Shown: in pieces, positions 43,140-50,736 of the stretch
Position numbering within the stretch: position 1 is the first letter of the stretch
Layout: every line of letters begins with the position of its first letter
From: JBEIHX01 sp040381075
GTDB lineage: Bacteria > Pseudomonadota > Alphaproteobacteria > Caulobacterales > Aquidulcibacteraceae
DNA: 64,000 nt
Direction: 5' to 3'
NCBI GenBank assembly: GCA_040381075.1
Contig: JBEIHX010000005.1
Coordinates: 1-64,000, forward strand
Notes under the pieces: model-generated
The model's input: the letters and a program-made list of their open reading frames with translations, nothing else
What the model was told of the DNA's origin: nothing
Database searches by the model: none
Made by a program: the position numbers and the translations under genes

Positions 43140-43925
43140 TCAGGCGCCAGCCAGCTCGCGCGCGCGCCGCACTGCAGCCGCCACCGCGCGTCGCATGACC
43201 GGACCGAGGCCGTCCTCCGCCATCAACTCTCCCAGCGCAGCCTGCGTGGTTCCGCCGGGCGAGGTGACCGCGCGACGCAGTCCGGCCGCATCCGTGCCGT
43301 CAGCCTCGAGCAGCGCGCCTGCGCCGATCACGGTGCGCCGGGCAAGACGCATCGCAACGTCCTCATCAAGCCCCTGGGCGACGGCGGCGCCGGCGAGGGC
43401 TTCGACGAGCAGGAACACATAGGCCGGGCCTGAGCCGGACACCGCCGTGGCGATGTCGATGGCGCTTTCGCTGGCGAGAACTTCAACCGGACCAAGGGGG
43501 GCAAGCAGCGTGGCGGCCGCCGCGAGCGCTCCGGGATCAGCCCCGAACACCGCGGTCACCCCCTTGCCGATGGCCCCGGGGGTGTTCGGCATCGCGCGCA
43601 CCACCGCCCCGGCGCCGAGCCCCCTGAGCGCAGCGACCGGCACGCCGGCCATGATCGAGATGACGGTCGACTGCGGCCCGACCCAGGCGCAGAACGCCTC
43701 CGGCGCAGCCGAAAACGTCTGCGGCTTGACCGCCAGAACGATCACGTCCGCGGGCGCCGCCGGTGGATTGAGGCGCGCCCCAAGCTGCGCTGCGTCGGCG
43801 CGAAAGGCGTCCGGCGGTCCCGGTTCCACGACATCGATGGCGTAGGCCGGGCGGCTGCGCGCCCAGCCGGCGAGCAACGCGGCGCCCATGCGCCCGGCGC
43901 CGATCAGGACAAGGCGGGCAGACAT
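43140..43925 (-). CDS. proC: pyrroline-5-carboxylate reductase
   Basis: Last step of proline synthesis: NAD(P)H reduction of P5C. The 261-aa protein has the GAGRMGAALLAGW nucleotide-binding start, VVRAMPNTPGAIGKGVTAVF, SGSGPAYVFLLVEALAGAAV, and the C-terminal proline-binding SPGGTTQAALGELM. Length is typical. It lies 6 bases after the YbjN gene on the same strand, an arrangement common in alphaproteobacteria. Confidence 0.95.
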   Translation of the reverse strand: MSARLVLIGAGRMGAALLAGWARSRPAYAIDVVEPGPPDAFRADAAQLGARLNPPAAPADVIVLAVKPQTFSAAPEAFCAWVGPQSTVISIMAGVPVAALRGLGAGAVVRAMPNTPGAIGKGVTAVFGADPGALAAAATLLAPLGPVEVLASESAIDIATAVSGSGPAYVFLLVEALAGAAVAQGLDEDVAMRLARRTVIGAGALLEADGTDAAGLRRAVTSPGGTTQAALGELMAEDGLGPVMRRAVAAAVRRARELAGA

Positions 43926-43931
43926 GCGGGC

Positions 43932-44432
43932 TCAGGCTTCTCCGGCCGTATCGAACATCGCCGCAGCCAGCGCCTCCTCCGGGGACTTTCCGGCCCAGAT
44001 CACAAAATTGAAGGCGGGATAGAACCGATTGGCGGCGTCCACAGCGGCTGCGAACATGGCGGTGATTTCACCGGGGCTCGGCTCATCGCGGTCGATCAGC
44101 GGCGCAGAGTGACGGAAGGCCAAGGCGCCGTCATCGGCCCAGACTTCGAAATGACCGATCCACAGGTTCTCATTGATCAGTGCAATCAACCGGCAGACGG
44201 CGTCGCGACGGGTTTGGGGCACGCGCAGGTCAAACCCGACCGTCAGCGTCACGGTGGGCAGATCGTCCCGGAACGCAAAGCAGCCGTGGATGTCCGACCA
44301 GGAACCGGGCGCTGCAAAATGCAGCTCGTCCTCGGCGCGCTCGAAGGACAGGCCTTCGAGGGACAGCACCTGTTCGACGATGTCCAACGGATCGCCGCCG
44401 CCGCCGCTGTCATCGAGGATGGTCTGATCCAT
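43932..44432 (-). CDS. YbjN domain-containing protein
   Basis: A 166-aa protein of the YbjN (type III secretion chaperone-like) family. It contains LSLEGLSFERAEDELHFAAP, WSDIHGCFAFRDDLPTVTLT, LIALINENLWIGHFEVWADD and FYPAFNFVIWAGKSPEEALA, matching the YbjN helix-sheet fold. No signal peptide. Its placement ahead of proC is the usual one in alphaproteobacteria. Function in proteostasis or stress is assumed from the family only. Confidence 0.88.
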   Translation of the reverse strand: MDQTILDDSGGGGDPLDIVEQVLSLEGLSFERAEDELHFAAPGSWSDIHGCFAFRDDLPTVTLTVGFDLRVPQTRRDAVCRLIALINENLWIGHFEVWADDGALAFRHSAPLIDRDEPSPGEITAMFAAAVDAANRFYPAFNFVIWAGKSPEEALAAAMFDTAGEA

Positions 44433-44567
44433 GTCCCCTCCGGTGCCGGCCGCTCGTCCCCTTCGCCCCTGCGAATCGGCGATACGACCTCAAAACGCTG
44501 ACCCAGTTGCTGCGGGGGCGCAAGCGCGTCGTCACGCCAGCGCAATCGCAAGCTGTTGATTGGCCGA

Positions 44568-44828
44568 TTATTTGCTATCAAGCCGTGCGAGCGCAGCTTC
44601 AAGTACGGCGACGCGTTCGGCAAGCGCGTCCGCTTCGGCGCGCGCACTGGCCGCGAGCGACTTCACTGCGTCGAACTCTTCGCGCCCCACGAGATCCATT
44701 TCGGCGATAAACTTCTCCGCCTGGGCGCGCATGACGGAGCGGGCCTCCTCCCGCAGCGACGACACGGCGCCGGCCGCGCCCGTCATGAGGCGGGCGATAT
44801 CGTCAAGAACAGGGTTCTGGCTCTGCAT
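44568..44828 (-). CDS. ubiK: ubiquinone biosynthesis accessory factor UbiK (BMFP family)
   Basis: An 86-aa protein: MQSQNPVLDDIARLMTGAAG at the N-terminus, then a long coiled coil from residue 20 (LREEARSVMRAQAEKFIAEM, FDAVKSLAASARAEADALAE). This is the BMFP/UbiK pattern; UbiK assists the UbiJ complex of ubiquinone synthesis. ATG at 44828; the open frame extends further upstream to 45605 but that part is antisense to lgt. It is divergent from lgt (67 bases). Downstream on the same strand is the YbjN gene (135 bases). Confidence 0.85.
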   Translation of the reverse strand: MQSQNPVLDDIARLMTGAAGAVSSLREEARSVMRAQAEKFIAEMDLVGREEFDAVKSLAASARAEADALAERVAVLEAALARLDSK

Positions 44829-44874
44829 GGCGTCCAGGCCTTTCGCAACTGGTCGTTCCTGTCTAGGAGGTAAG

Positions 44875-44922
44875 GTGCGCGAGGCCCCGGCGCAATGCGC
44901 GAGCGCAGGATGGGCGAAGTGA
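44875..44922 (+). CDS. possible 15-codon leader ORF before lgt
   Basis: A perfect AGGAGG (44864-44869) lies five bases before GTG 44875, which opens a 15-codon frame ending TGA at 44922. That stop overlaps a GTG (44919) in the lgt frame as GTGA. Either the AGGAGG serves lgt from a distant ATG (44895, 44910), or a short leader is translationally coupled to lgt. No function is suggested by the peptide. Confidence 0.3.
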   Translation: MREAPAQCASAGWAK

Positions 44923-45824
44923 CGGAGAGCGTCGTGTTCGACTTGTTTTTCGGCCCATCTGCGGCGCTCACCTATCCGCCGATCAATCCCTTCGTCTTCT
45001 CCTTCGATCTTGCAGGCGCCCAGGTCGGGCTGAGGTGGTATGCGGTCGCTTATATGGCAGGGCTCATTCTCGGCTGGCGGTACATGGTCGGGCTGACGCG
45101 GCGGGCGGACCTGTGGTCGCCCGCGCCCGGCGCGACAGCGCCCCTGACCGCTCTGCAGGTCGACGATTTTCTGGTCTGGGCCACGCTTGGCGTCGTGGTC
45201 GGCGGACGGCTTGGCCACGTTGTCTTCTATCAACCGGAGATCCTCATGCGCGACCCGCTGGCGGCGTTGCGCATCTGGGAAGGCGGCATGTCGTTCCACG
45301 GCGGCCTGATCGGGGTGGTGCTGGCGGTGCTGTGGATGTCGCGCAGCGGCAAGATCCGCCTGTCGGCGCTCGCCGACGCCGTGGCTGTCGCCACGCCGAT
45401 TGGGCTTGGGCTCGGCCGGATTGCGAATTTCATCAATGCCGAGCTTTACGGGCGGGCAAGCGACGTTGCATGGGCGATGCGCTTTCCGATCTATGACGCG
45501 CACTATCAGGTGATTGGCTTTACCGAGCCGCGCCATCCCAGCCAGCTCTATCAGGCCGCACTCGAAGGCCTGGTGCTGTTCCTGGCGCTGCGTTTCGCCA
45601 GCCATCGCTTCAAGGCCCTGCAGCGGCCATGGCTGTGCACCGGGATATTTTTGAGCGGTTATGCGTTGGTGCGCACAGCGGCAGAACTGGTGCGCCAGCC
45701 TGATCCTGGACTGGACGCCCTGCCGTTGGGCCTGACCATGGGCATGATCCTGTCGGCGCCGATGCTCGCAATTGGTCTGTGGTTGGTCCTGCGCGCGCTG
45801 AAGCGGCCCCCGCTCGCCGCGTGA
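44895..45824 (+). CDS. lgt: prolipoprotein diacylglyceryl transferase
   Basis: Transfers diacylglycerol from phosphatidylglycerol to the lipobox Cys of prolipoproteins in the inner membrane. The 309-aa protein has about seven helices, the conserved FDLAGAQVGLRWYAVAYMAG segment, GGRLGHVVFYQPEILMRDPL, the FHGGLIG catalytic-His region, the signature GLGRIANFINAELYGR, and HPSQLYQAALEG. Start choice is uncertain: ATG 44895, ATG 44910 or GTG 44919. Its last 4 bases overlap the start of the next gene (GTGA). Confidence 0.95.
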   Translation: MRERRMGEVTESVVFDLFFGPSAALTYPPINPFVFSFDLAGAQVGLRWYAVAYMAGLILGWRYMVGLTRRADLWSPAPGATAPLTALQVDDFLVWATLGVVVGGRLGHVVFYQPEILMRDPLAALRIWEGGMSFHGGLIGVVLAVLWMSRSGKIRLSALADAVAVATPIGLGLGRIANFINAELYGRASDVAWAMRFPIYDAHYQVIGFTEPRHPSQLYQAALEGLVLFLALRFASHRFKALQRPWLCTGIFLSGYALVRTAAELVRQPDPGLDALPLGLTMGMILSAPMLAIGLWLVLRALKRPPLAA

Positions 45825-46909
45825 CGCCGCTTGCCCGGCGGATTGCTGCGCTGATCGCGGCCGACGGCCCGATGCGCGTCAGCGACTTCATGCACCACGC
45901 GCTCTATGATCGGACGCATGGCTACTACTGCACGCGCCCGGCGCTCGGAGCAGCCGGCGATTTCATCACGGCGCCGGAGGTCAGCCAGGTCTTCGGCGAG
46001 CTCCTGGGGCTTTGGTGCGTCCAGTCCTGGTTGGACATGGGCGCGCCTGCGCGCGTTGAGCTGATCGAACTCGGACCGGGGCGCGGCGTGCTGATGGCTG
46101 ACGCGCTGCGCGCGGCCTGTCGCGCCGCACCGGAGTTTCGCGCCGCCGCGGCGGTGACGCTGGTGGAGATCAATCCCTGGCTGCGCGCAGCGCAGGGCGA
46201 ACGCCTCGCTGCAGTCCATCCGGTGAGCTGGGCGCCACGCCTGGAGGAGGCGCCACAGGGGCCAAGCCTCATCGTTGCAAACGAATTCCTGGACTGTCTT
46301 GCGATCCGCCAGTTTGTGCGCACGCCAGGCGGCTGGCGCGAGCGGCTTGTCGGCCTCGACGCAGCCGGCGAACTCGCGTTCGGGCTGGCGGCGACGCCCA
46401 CGCCCGAGGGGATGATCCCGGCGGCGCTGCGCGGCAGCCCGCCGGGATCCCTGGTCGAGGTCACCCCCGGCCTGCAGAACATCGCGGCTCTGCTGCAAGC
46501 CCGCTTCGCCCTCGCGCCCGGGCGCGCACTGTTCATCGATTACGGCGCCAGCACCCCGTCTCCCGGCGACACGCTGCAGGCGATGCGCGCCCATACGCGT
46601 CGCCATCCGCTGGAGGCGCCCGGCGAAACCGACCTTACGGCGCATGTTGATTTCGCCGCTTTGGCGGCGCACGCCCGGGCCGCCGGCCTGGCGGTGGCGG
46701 GGCCGGTCACCCAGGGCGCCTTTCTGGGCGAACTCGGGGTCGCGCAGCGCGGCGCCGCTCTCGCCCGCGCCAATCCAGGCCGCCGCGGGGAGATCCTTGC
46801 GGGCGTGTCCCGCTTGACGGATGCTGACGGGATGGGCGTTCTGTTCAAGGCGATCTGTCTGTCGTCGCCCGGGCTTGCGCCCGCTGCTGGATTTCAGGGG
46901 CTGACATGA
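45821..46909 (+). CDS. SAM-dependent methyltransferase, MidA/NDUFAF7 family
   Basis: A 362-aa protein starting at GTG 45821, overlapping lgt by 4 bases. SAM motif I is ELIELGPGRGVLMADALR; the HGYYCTRPALGAAGDFITAP segment and VANEFLDCLAIRQFVR are family hallmarks, with DLTAHVDFAALAAHARAAGL near the C-terminus. The mitochondrial homologue NDUFAF7 methylates an arginine of a complex I subunit; the bacterial role is presumed similar. It continues into pgeF with a 4-base overlap, so lgt-midA-pgeF is one operon. Confidence 0.9.
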   Translation: MTPLARRIAALIAADGPMRVSDFMHHALYDRTHGYYCTRPALGAAGDFITAPEVSQVFGELLGLWCVQSWLDMGAPARVELIELGPGRGVLMADALRAACRAAPEFRAAAAVTLVEINPWLRAAQGERLAAVHPVSWAPRLEEAPQGPSLIVANEFLDCLAIRQFVRTPGGWRERLVGLDAAGELAFGLAATPTPEGMIPAALRGSPPGSLVEVTPGLQNIAALLQARFALAPGRALFIDYGASTPSPGDTLQAMRAHTRRHPLEAPGETDLTAHVDFAALAAHARAAGLAVAGPVTQGAFLGELGVAQRGAALARANPGRRGEILAGVSRLTDADGMGVLFKAICLSSPGLAPAAGFQGLT

Positions 46910-47694
46910 GCCATCCGCCGAGCCGGCGCGCCGATGTGCTTTGCGCGCCCGGGGTTGCGCACGGGTTCTTCGGGCGGGAGGGCGGTGTGTCGACCGGGCT
47001 TTATGCAAGCCTGAACACAGGTCTGGGCTCACGGGATGATCCAGGCGCCGTGCGCGAGAACCGTCGGCGCATCGCCGCGGCGCTGGGCATTGGCGCGCAG
47101 CGCCTGATCACCAACTATCAGGTCCATTCAGCGCGCGCCGTGACCGTGCGCAGCGATGCCGCAGACCGTGCGGCGGAGGCGGATGGGCTCGCCACCGACG
47201 AAACGGGCCTGGCGCTTGGCGTTCTGGCGGCGGACTGCGGCGCGCTGCTGTTTCTCGATGCGCACGCGCACGTCATCGGGGCAGCCCATGCCGGATGGAA
47301 AGGCGCGCTCGCCGGGGTCATTGAAGCGACCATCACGGCGATGGAGAGCCTTGGCGCCGCGGCAGGACGCATGCGGGTCGCGACCGGGCCGTGCATTGCA
47401 CAGGCGAGCTATGAGGTGGGCCCGGAATTCGTTGCACGTTTTGCAGCAGATGACCCTGGCAGTGAGGCGTTCTTCCGCGGCGGACCGGGCGACCGGGCGT
47501 ACTTCGATCTTGAGGGCTATTGCGTCGGGCGGCTGGCGCGTGCGGGCGTCAGCGGCGTGGAGCGCCTCAGCCTCGACACCTGTGCGCGCGCGAATGCGTA
47601 TTTTTCGAACCGGCGCGCCTTCAAGGCAGGAGAGCCCGACTTCGGGCGCAACATGTCCGCCATCGCCCTGCTGGACGGCGCACGACCTGCATGA
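46906..47694 (+). CDS. pgeF: peptidoglycan editing factor PgeF (multicopper-laccase-fold purine phosphorylase family)
   Basis: A 262-aa protein of the YfiH/PgeF (DUF152) family. It contains HGFFGREGGVSTGLYASLNT, LAADCGALLFLDAHAHVIGA (Cys ligand), HAGWKGALAGVIEAT (His ligand), and TGPCIAQASYEVGPEF; these are the conserved metal/active-site blocks. Homologues hydrolyse L-Ser-containing muropeptides in peptidoglycan editing or act as adenosine phosphorylase/deaminase (FAMIN). ATG at 46906 overlaps the midA stop (ATGA). Third gene of the operon; a 16-base array follows. Confidence 0.92.
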   Translation: MSHPPSRRADVLCAPGVAHGFFGREGGVSTGLYASLNTGLGSRDDPGAVRENRRRIAAALGIGAQRLITNYQVHSARAVTVRSDAADRAAEADGLATDETGLALGVLAADCGALLFLDAHAHVIGAAHAGWKGALAGVIEATITAMESLGAAAGRMRVATGPCIAQASYEVGPEFVARFAADDPGSEAFFRGGPGDRAYFDLEGYCVGRLARAGVSGVERLSLDTCARANAYFSNRRAFKAGEPDFGRNMSAIALLDGARPA

Positions 47695-47710
47695 GGCTTG
47701 CGTGAGACAT

Positions 47711-47774
47711 GCGTGAAGCCCGTCTGGCGTGAGGCCCGTCTGGCGTCAGGGCTCCCTGGCGTGAGGGCTCCCTG
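47711..47774. repeat. 16-base tandem repeat, four copies
   Basis: Four copies based on gcgtgaggcccgtctg: two with cccgtctg, then two with gctccctg. It begins 16 bases after the pgeF stop, between the convergent pgeF and tldD genes. Nothing else is recognisable in the gap. Confidence 0.88.
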
Positions 47775-47817
47775 GCGGGGCGGCGGGTGGAAGTCAGTCG
47801 CACCGCCAAACGACGCC

Positions 47818-49224
47818 TCAGCCGCCGGTGCCGCCGATGGTCAGTTTGTTGATCCGCAACGTCGGCTGACCAACCCCGGCCGGAACGGACTGGCCAGCCT
47901 TGCCGCACACGCCCACGCCCGGATCAAGCTTCATGTCGTGACCGATCATGGTCACGCGGGTGAGTGCGGTCGGGCCGTCCCCAATCAGTGTGGCGCCCTT
48001 GATCGGCGGACCAATCCTGCCGTCGGTCACCAGATAGGCCTCGGTGCACTGGAAGACGAACTTGCCGGATGTGATGTCGACCGAGCCGCCGCCGAAGTTG
48101 ACGGCGTATACGCCATTCTTGAGCGAGGCGATGATTTCAGCCGGATCATGCGCGCCGCCCGTCATGAATGTGTTGGTCATGCGCGGCATGGGCGCGTGAC
48201 CGTAGCTCTCGCGCCGGCCGTTGCCGGTCGGGGCGACGCCCATCAACCGGGCGTTCATGCGGTCCTGCATGTAACCCTTGAGCACGCCGTCTTCGATCAG
48301 GACGGTGTGCTGCGTGGGGGTGCCTTCATCGTCGATGGTCAGCGACCCGCGCCGCCCCTCCAGCGCGCCATCATCAACCACGGTGACGCCGGGTGCGGCC
48401 ACGCGCTCGCCGATCCGTCCGGCATACGCCGACACGCCCTTGCGGTTGAAGTCGCCTTCCAGGCCATGCCCCACGGCCTCGTGCAGCAGCACCCCCGGCC
48501 AGCCGGCAGCGAGCACCACATCCATTTCACCGGCAGGCGCCGCGACTGCCTCCAGATTGACGAGCGCGATGCGCAGCGCCTCATCAGCGAGGTCTTTCCA
48601 GGCCGTCGGCGTGATCCACGCGTCATAGAGCGCCCTCCCGCCGGCCCCTGCGGATCCCGACTCGCGCCGGCCATCCTTTTCGCAGGTCACCGAGACGTTG
48701 ACGCGCACCAGCGGGCGGGCGTCCTCATAGAGCGCGCCGTCAGGGCGCAGGATTGCAATATCGCGCCTGGAGGCGGCGAGGCTCACCGTGACCTGGACCA
48801 CGCGCGGGTCGCGGGCGCGCACATAGGCGTCGATCTCCTGGAGCAGGTCCGTCTTGGCGGTGAAGCCTGGCGCGCCCAGCGGATCGACATCCTCATACAG
48901 CCTGCGGTTGGTGCGATCCGGGGAGGCGGCCATAACGCCTGAAAACCCGCGTTTGGCCGCCGAGGCGGCGGCGCCGGCGCGATCAAGCGCGCCTTCTGAA
49001 ATCTCGCTGGCGTGCGCATAGCCGGTGGCCTCCCCGGCGACCACGCGCAGGCCGAAGCCCTGCTCACTGTCATAGGAAGCCGATTTGAGCCGCCCGTCGT
49101 CGAACAGGAAGCTTTCCGACTGCGATCGCTCGAAGAACACCTCGCCGTCGTCGGCCCCGTTTGCGGCCACGCCCAGCGCGCGGCGGGCATGGTCGAGAGG
49201 CAGGTCGGCGGCGAATAGGGTCAT
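47818..49224 (-). CDS. tldD: metalloprotease TldD
   Basis: A 468-aa zinc metallopeptidase. The HEAVGHGLEGD motif (HExxxH plus an acidic residue) is intact near residue 250; ESFLFDDGRLKSASYDSEQG and GAPGFTAKTDLLQEIDAYVR mark the N-terminal domain, and C-terminal GGGSVDITSGKFVFQCTEAY the Cys ligand region. TldD with PmbA/TldE processes microcins and RiPP precursors and degrades CcdA. PmbA is not adjacent. The ATG at 49224 has GGAG 11 bases upstream; the upstream open frame to 49374 is not TldD-like. Confidence 0.95.
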   Translation of the reverse strand: MTLFAADLPLDHARRALGVAANGADDGEVFFERSQSESFLFDDGRLKSASYDSEQGFGLRVVAGEATGYAHASEISEGALDRAGAAASAAKRGFSGVMAASPDRTNRRLYEDVDPLGAPGFTAKTDLLQEIDAYVRARDPRVVQVTVSLAASRRDIAILRPDGALYEDARPLVRVNVSVTCEKDGRRESGSAGAGGRALYDAWITPTAWKDLADEALRIALVNLEAVAAPAGEMDVVLAAGWPGVLLHEAVGHGLEGDFNRKGVSAYAGRIGERVAAPGVTVVDDGALEGRRGSLTIDDEGTPTQHTVLIEDGVLKGYMQDRMNARLMGVAPTGNGRRESYGHAPMPRMTNTFMTGGAHDPAEIIASLKNGVYAVNFGGGSVDITSGKFVFQCTEAYLVTDGRIGPPIKGATLIGDGPTALTRVTMIGHDMKLDPGVGVCGKAGQSVPAGVGQPTLRINKLTIGGTGG

Positions 49225-49443
49225 GACGATCTCCGGCGGGACAGCGCCAATGTAGGAAACCGCGCGACGGTTGCCAAACGCCGCCTGCGCGACGCGGCGC
49301 CGAACAGCTGGCCCGCCTGTGGCGGCCTCACAGACCAGTCGTCCCCTGGCGGGCGTCATGCCCCCGGGATCCAAGCGGGGGCTGTCGGGGCCGATCCGGG
49401 CGTCTGCGTGCGGGGTGCGCTGACGGCAGAAGGAGCGCCGGGA

Positions 49444-49974
49444 TCAGGGTCTGCCGTAGGCGGCGCCGGGCCGGGCGTTGAAAGCTCCCGCAGGGGCGCC
49501 GGCGCCGAGGGGGCTGCCCGCCCCCTGGAAAGACTTGGGCGCCTGGGAAGCCTGGGGCGCTGGTGCGCCCGCGCCGCCAGCCGGGGCGCCCGCCCCGCTA
49601 TCGGCGGCGGCGGGCGTCGCCGCAGTGGGATCGCCGCCGAGGCCCGCCATGATTGTGCGGTTGACGTCGATCAGGCTCTCCATGTCGGCGCCGTCGCGCA
49701 GCACGGCTGAGCTGTGGCGCGACACCCACAGGGAGATGGAGATGATCTGCGCGCGCACGGCTGCGGGCAGCTGGTTGCCCGGCCCGGCGCAGTCGGCGGC
49801 GAGCGCTGTCCAGAAGCGCCGGTTGCGGTCCAGCGCCTCGGTCAACTTCCGCAGGTCGCTGCGGTCTGCATTGGCGTCGATCAGGCTGCGGGTGAGCAGA
49901 GCGAAAAGACGGCGTTCCGTCTCACGCGGCGATTCCACCAGCGCCGCCGCCTTCTGGTATGCCTTCAGCGACAT
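49444..49974 (-). CDS. flaF: flagellar biosynthesis regulator FlaF
   Basis: FlaF promotes flagellin secretion/translation as the antagonist of FlbT in Caulobacter. Residues 1-115 match (MSLKAYQKAAALVESPRETE, LDRNRRFWTALAADCAG, VRAQIISISLWVSRHSSAVL, LIDVNRTIMAGL). Usual FlaF ends about there; this protein has an additional 55-residue Gly/Ala/Pro-rich tail (AGAPAGGAGAPAPQ and similar), encoded by repetitive sequence (49450-49615). Its start overlaps flbT by 53 bases, so translation is coupled. Confidence 0.93.
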   Translation of the reverse strand: MSLKAYQKAAALVESPRETERRLFALLTRSLIDANADRSDLRKLTEALDRNRRFWTALAADCAGPGNQLPAAVRAQIISISLWVSRHSSAVLRDGADMESLIDVNRTIMAGLGGDPTAATPAAADSGAGAPAGGAGAPAPQASQAPKSFQGAGSPLGAGAPAGAFNARPGAAYGRP

Positions 49975-50359
49975 TGTTCAATCGTTCGTTTTCATAGTCG
50001 ATGAGTTTGCGGCAGCGGTTGAGCGCTTTGTAGAACTCACCCGCCATCACTTCGCGTGACGTCGACACGCACTCCGAGAGAATCGCAGCGTTGCGCACTG
50101 CGCCCATGAATTCGTTCATGCGCAGCACGAACTCCTCCCAGTAGGAGCCGGCGTCAGGGGGATCGAGATACATCATCATGACGGGGAAGTAGATCCGTCG
50201 GGCGGGCGAGTTGACCTCGTCCGGCTGCATGATGTCCTTCTCCCGCAGGATCGACGCCTTGTTCTGGAGCACGAGCGTGGCGCGCCGATCGCCGTTCATG
50301 ACCACGGCGCCGTTCACGACGAAACGCTCGCCGGGCTTCAGCGACAATTTCAGCGGCAT
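49922..50359 (-). CDS. flbT: flagellar biosynthesis repressor FlbT
   Basis: FlbT binds flagellin mRNA 5' UTRs and represses translation until the hook is complete in Caulobacter. The 145-aa protein has the full pattern MPLKLSLKPGERFVVNGAVV, DRRATLVLQNKASILREKDI, MQPDEVNSPARRIYFPVMMM and YLDPPDAGSYWEEFVLRMNE. Its 3' end overlaps flaF by 53 bases. It is divergent from flmG with 377 bases between. Flagellins themselves are not in this window. Confidence 0.96.
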   Translation of the reverse strand: MPLKLSLKPGERFVVNGAVVMNGDRRATLVLQNKASILREKDIMQPDEVNSPARRIYFPVMMMYLDPPDAGSYWEEFVLRMNEFMGAVRNAAILSECVSTSREVMAGEFYKALNRCRKLIDYENERLNNVAEGIPEGGGAGGIAA

Positions 50360-50590
50360 GGCGCGCTCCGCAGTCGGATGACGCCCCGCACAGGGGGCCT
50401 CGGTCGGAATGATCCTAGGAATCGAGCGTTAACAAAAGCTTCGCCTGAACCGATGGGGCGATTGGGTGCGTGGCGGATCGTTGACGCCAGCCGCCTTGAA
50501 ACCCAGCGCGCCAGCCCGACCCGAAGCCGGCCTGTGGCTGTCGGCGGCGCGCAGGTTTCACACCGGCCCGGACCGGCGTCTGGGCGGGCG

Positions 50591-50657
50591 GCCCGTCGAC
50601 CGACGGGCAGTCCGCGCAGCCCGGCCTGCTGTCCCGGGGCCGGCGGCGATCGCCGGC
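50591..50657. other. two hairpins upstream of flmG
   Basis: GCCCGTC-GACC-GACGGGC (50591-50608) and GCCGGCG-gcgat-CGCCGGC (50639-50657) are perfect 7-bp stems in the 377-base divergent gap (50360-50736), 80-146 bases before the flmG ATG. Neither has a T tract. Terminator, 5' UTR structure or DNA-level signal are possible. No tandem array and no clear sigma54 box are seen in this gap. Confidence 0.4.
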
Positions 50658-50736
50658 TGACCGGCGGGGACGGCCGGGCGTTTACCTCGCATTGAGCAAA
50701 GCGTGGCGACAAACCGATGTTCGCAGGGATGCCTCC

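Noticed and set aside
50360..50450. CtrA-type site (TTAA-N7-TTAA) upstream of flbT
   Set aside because: Only one half-site (GTTAAC) is present; the second half does not match.
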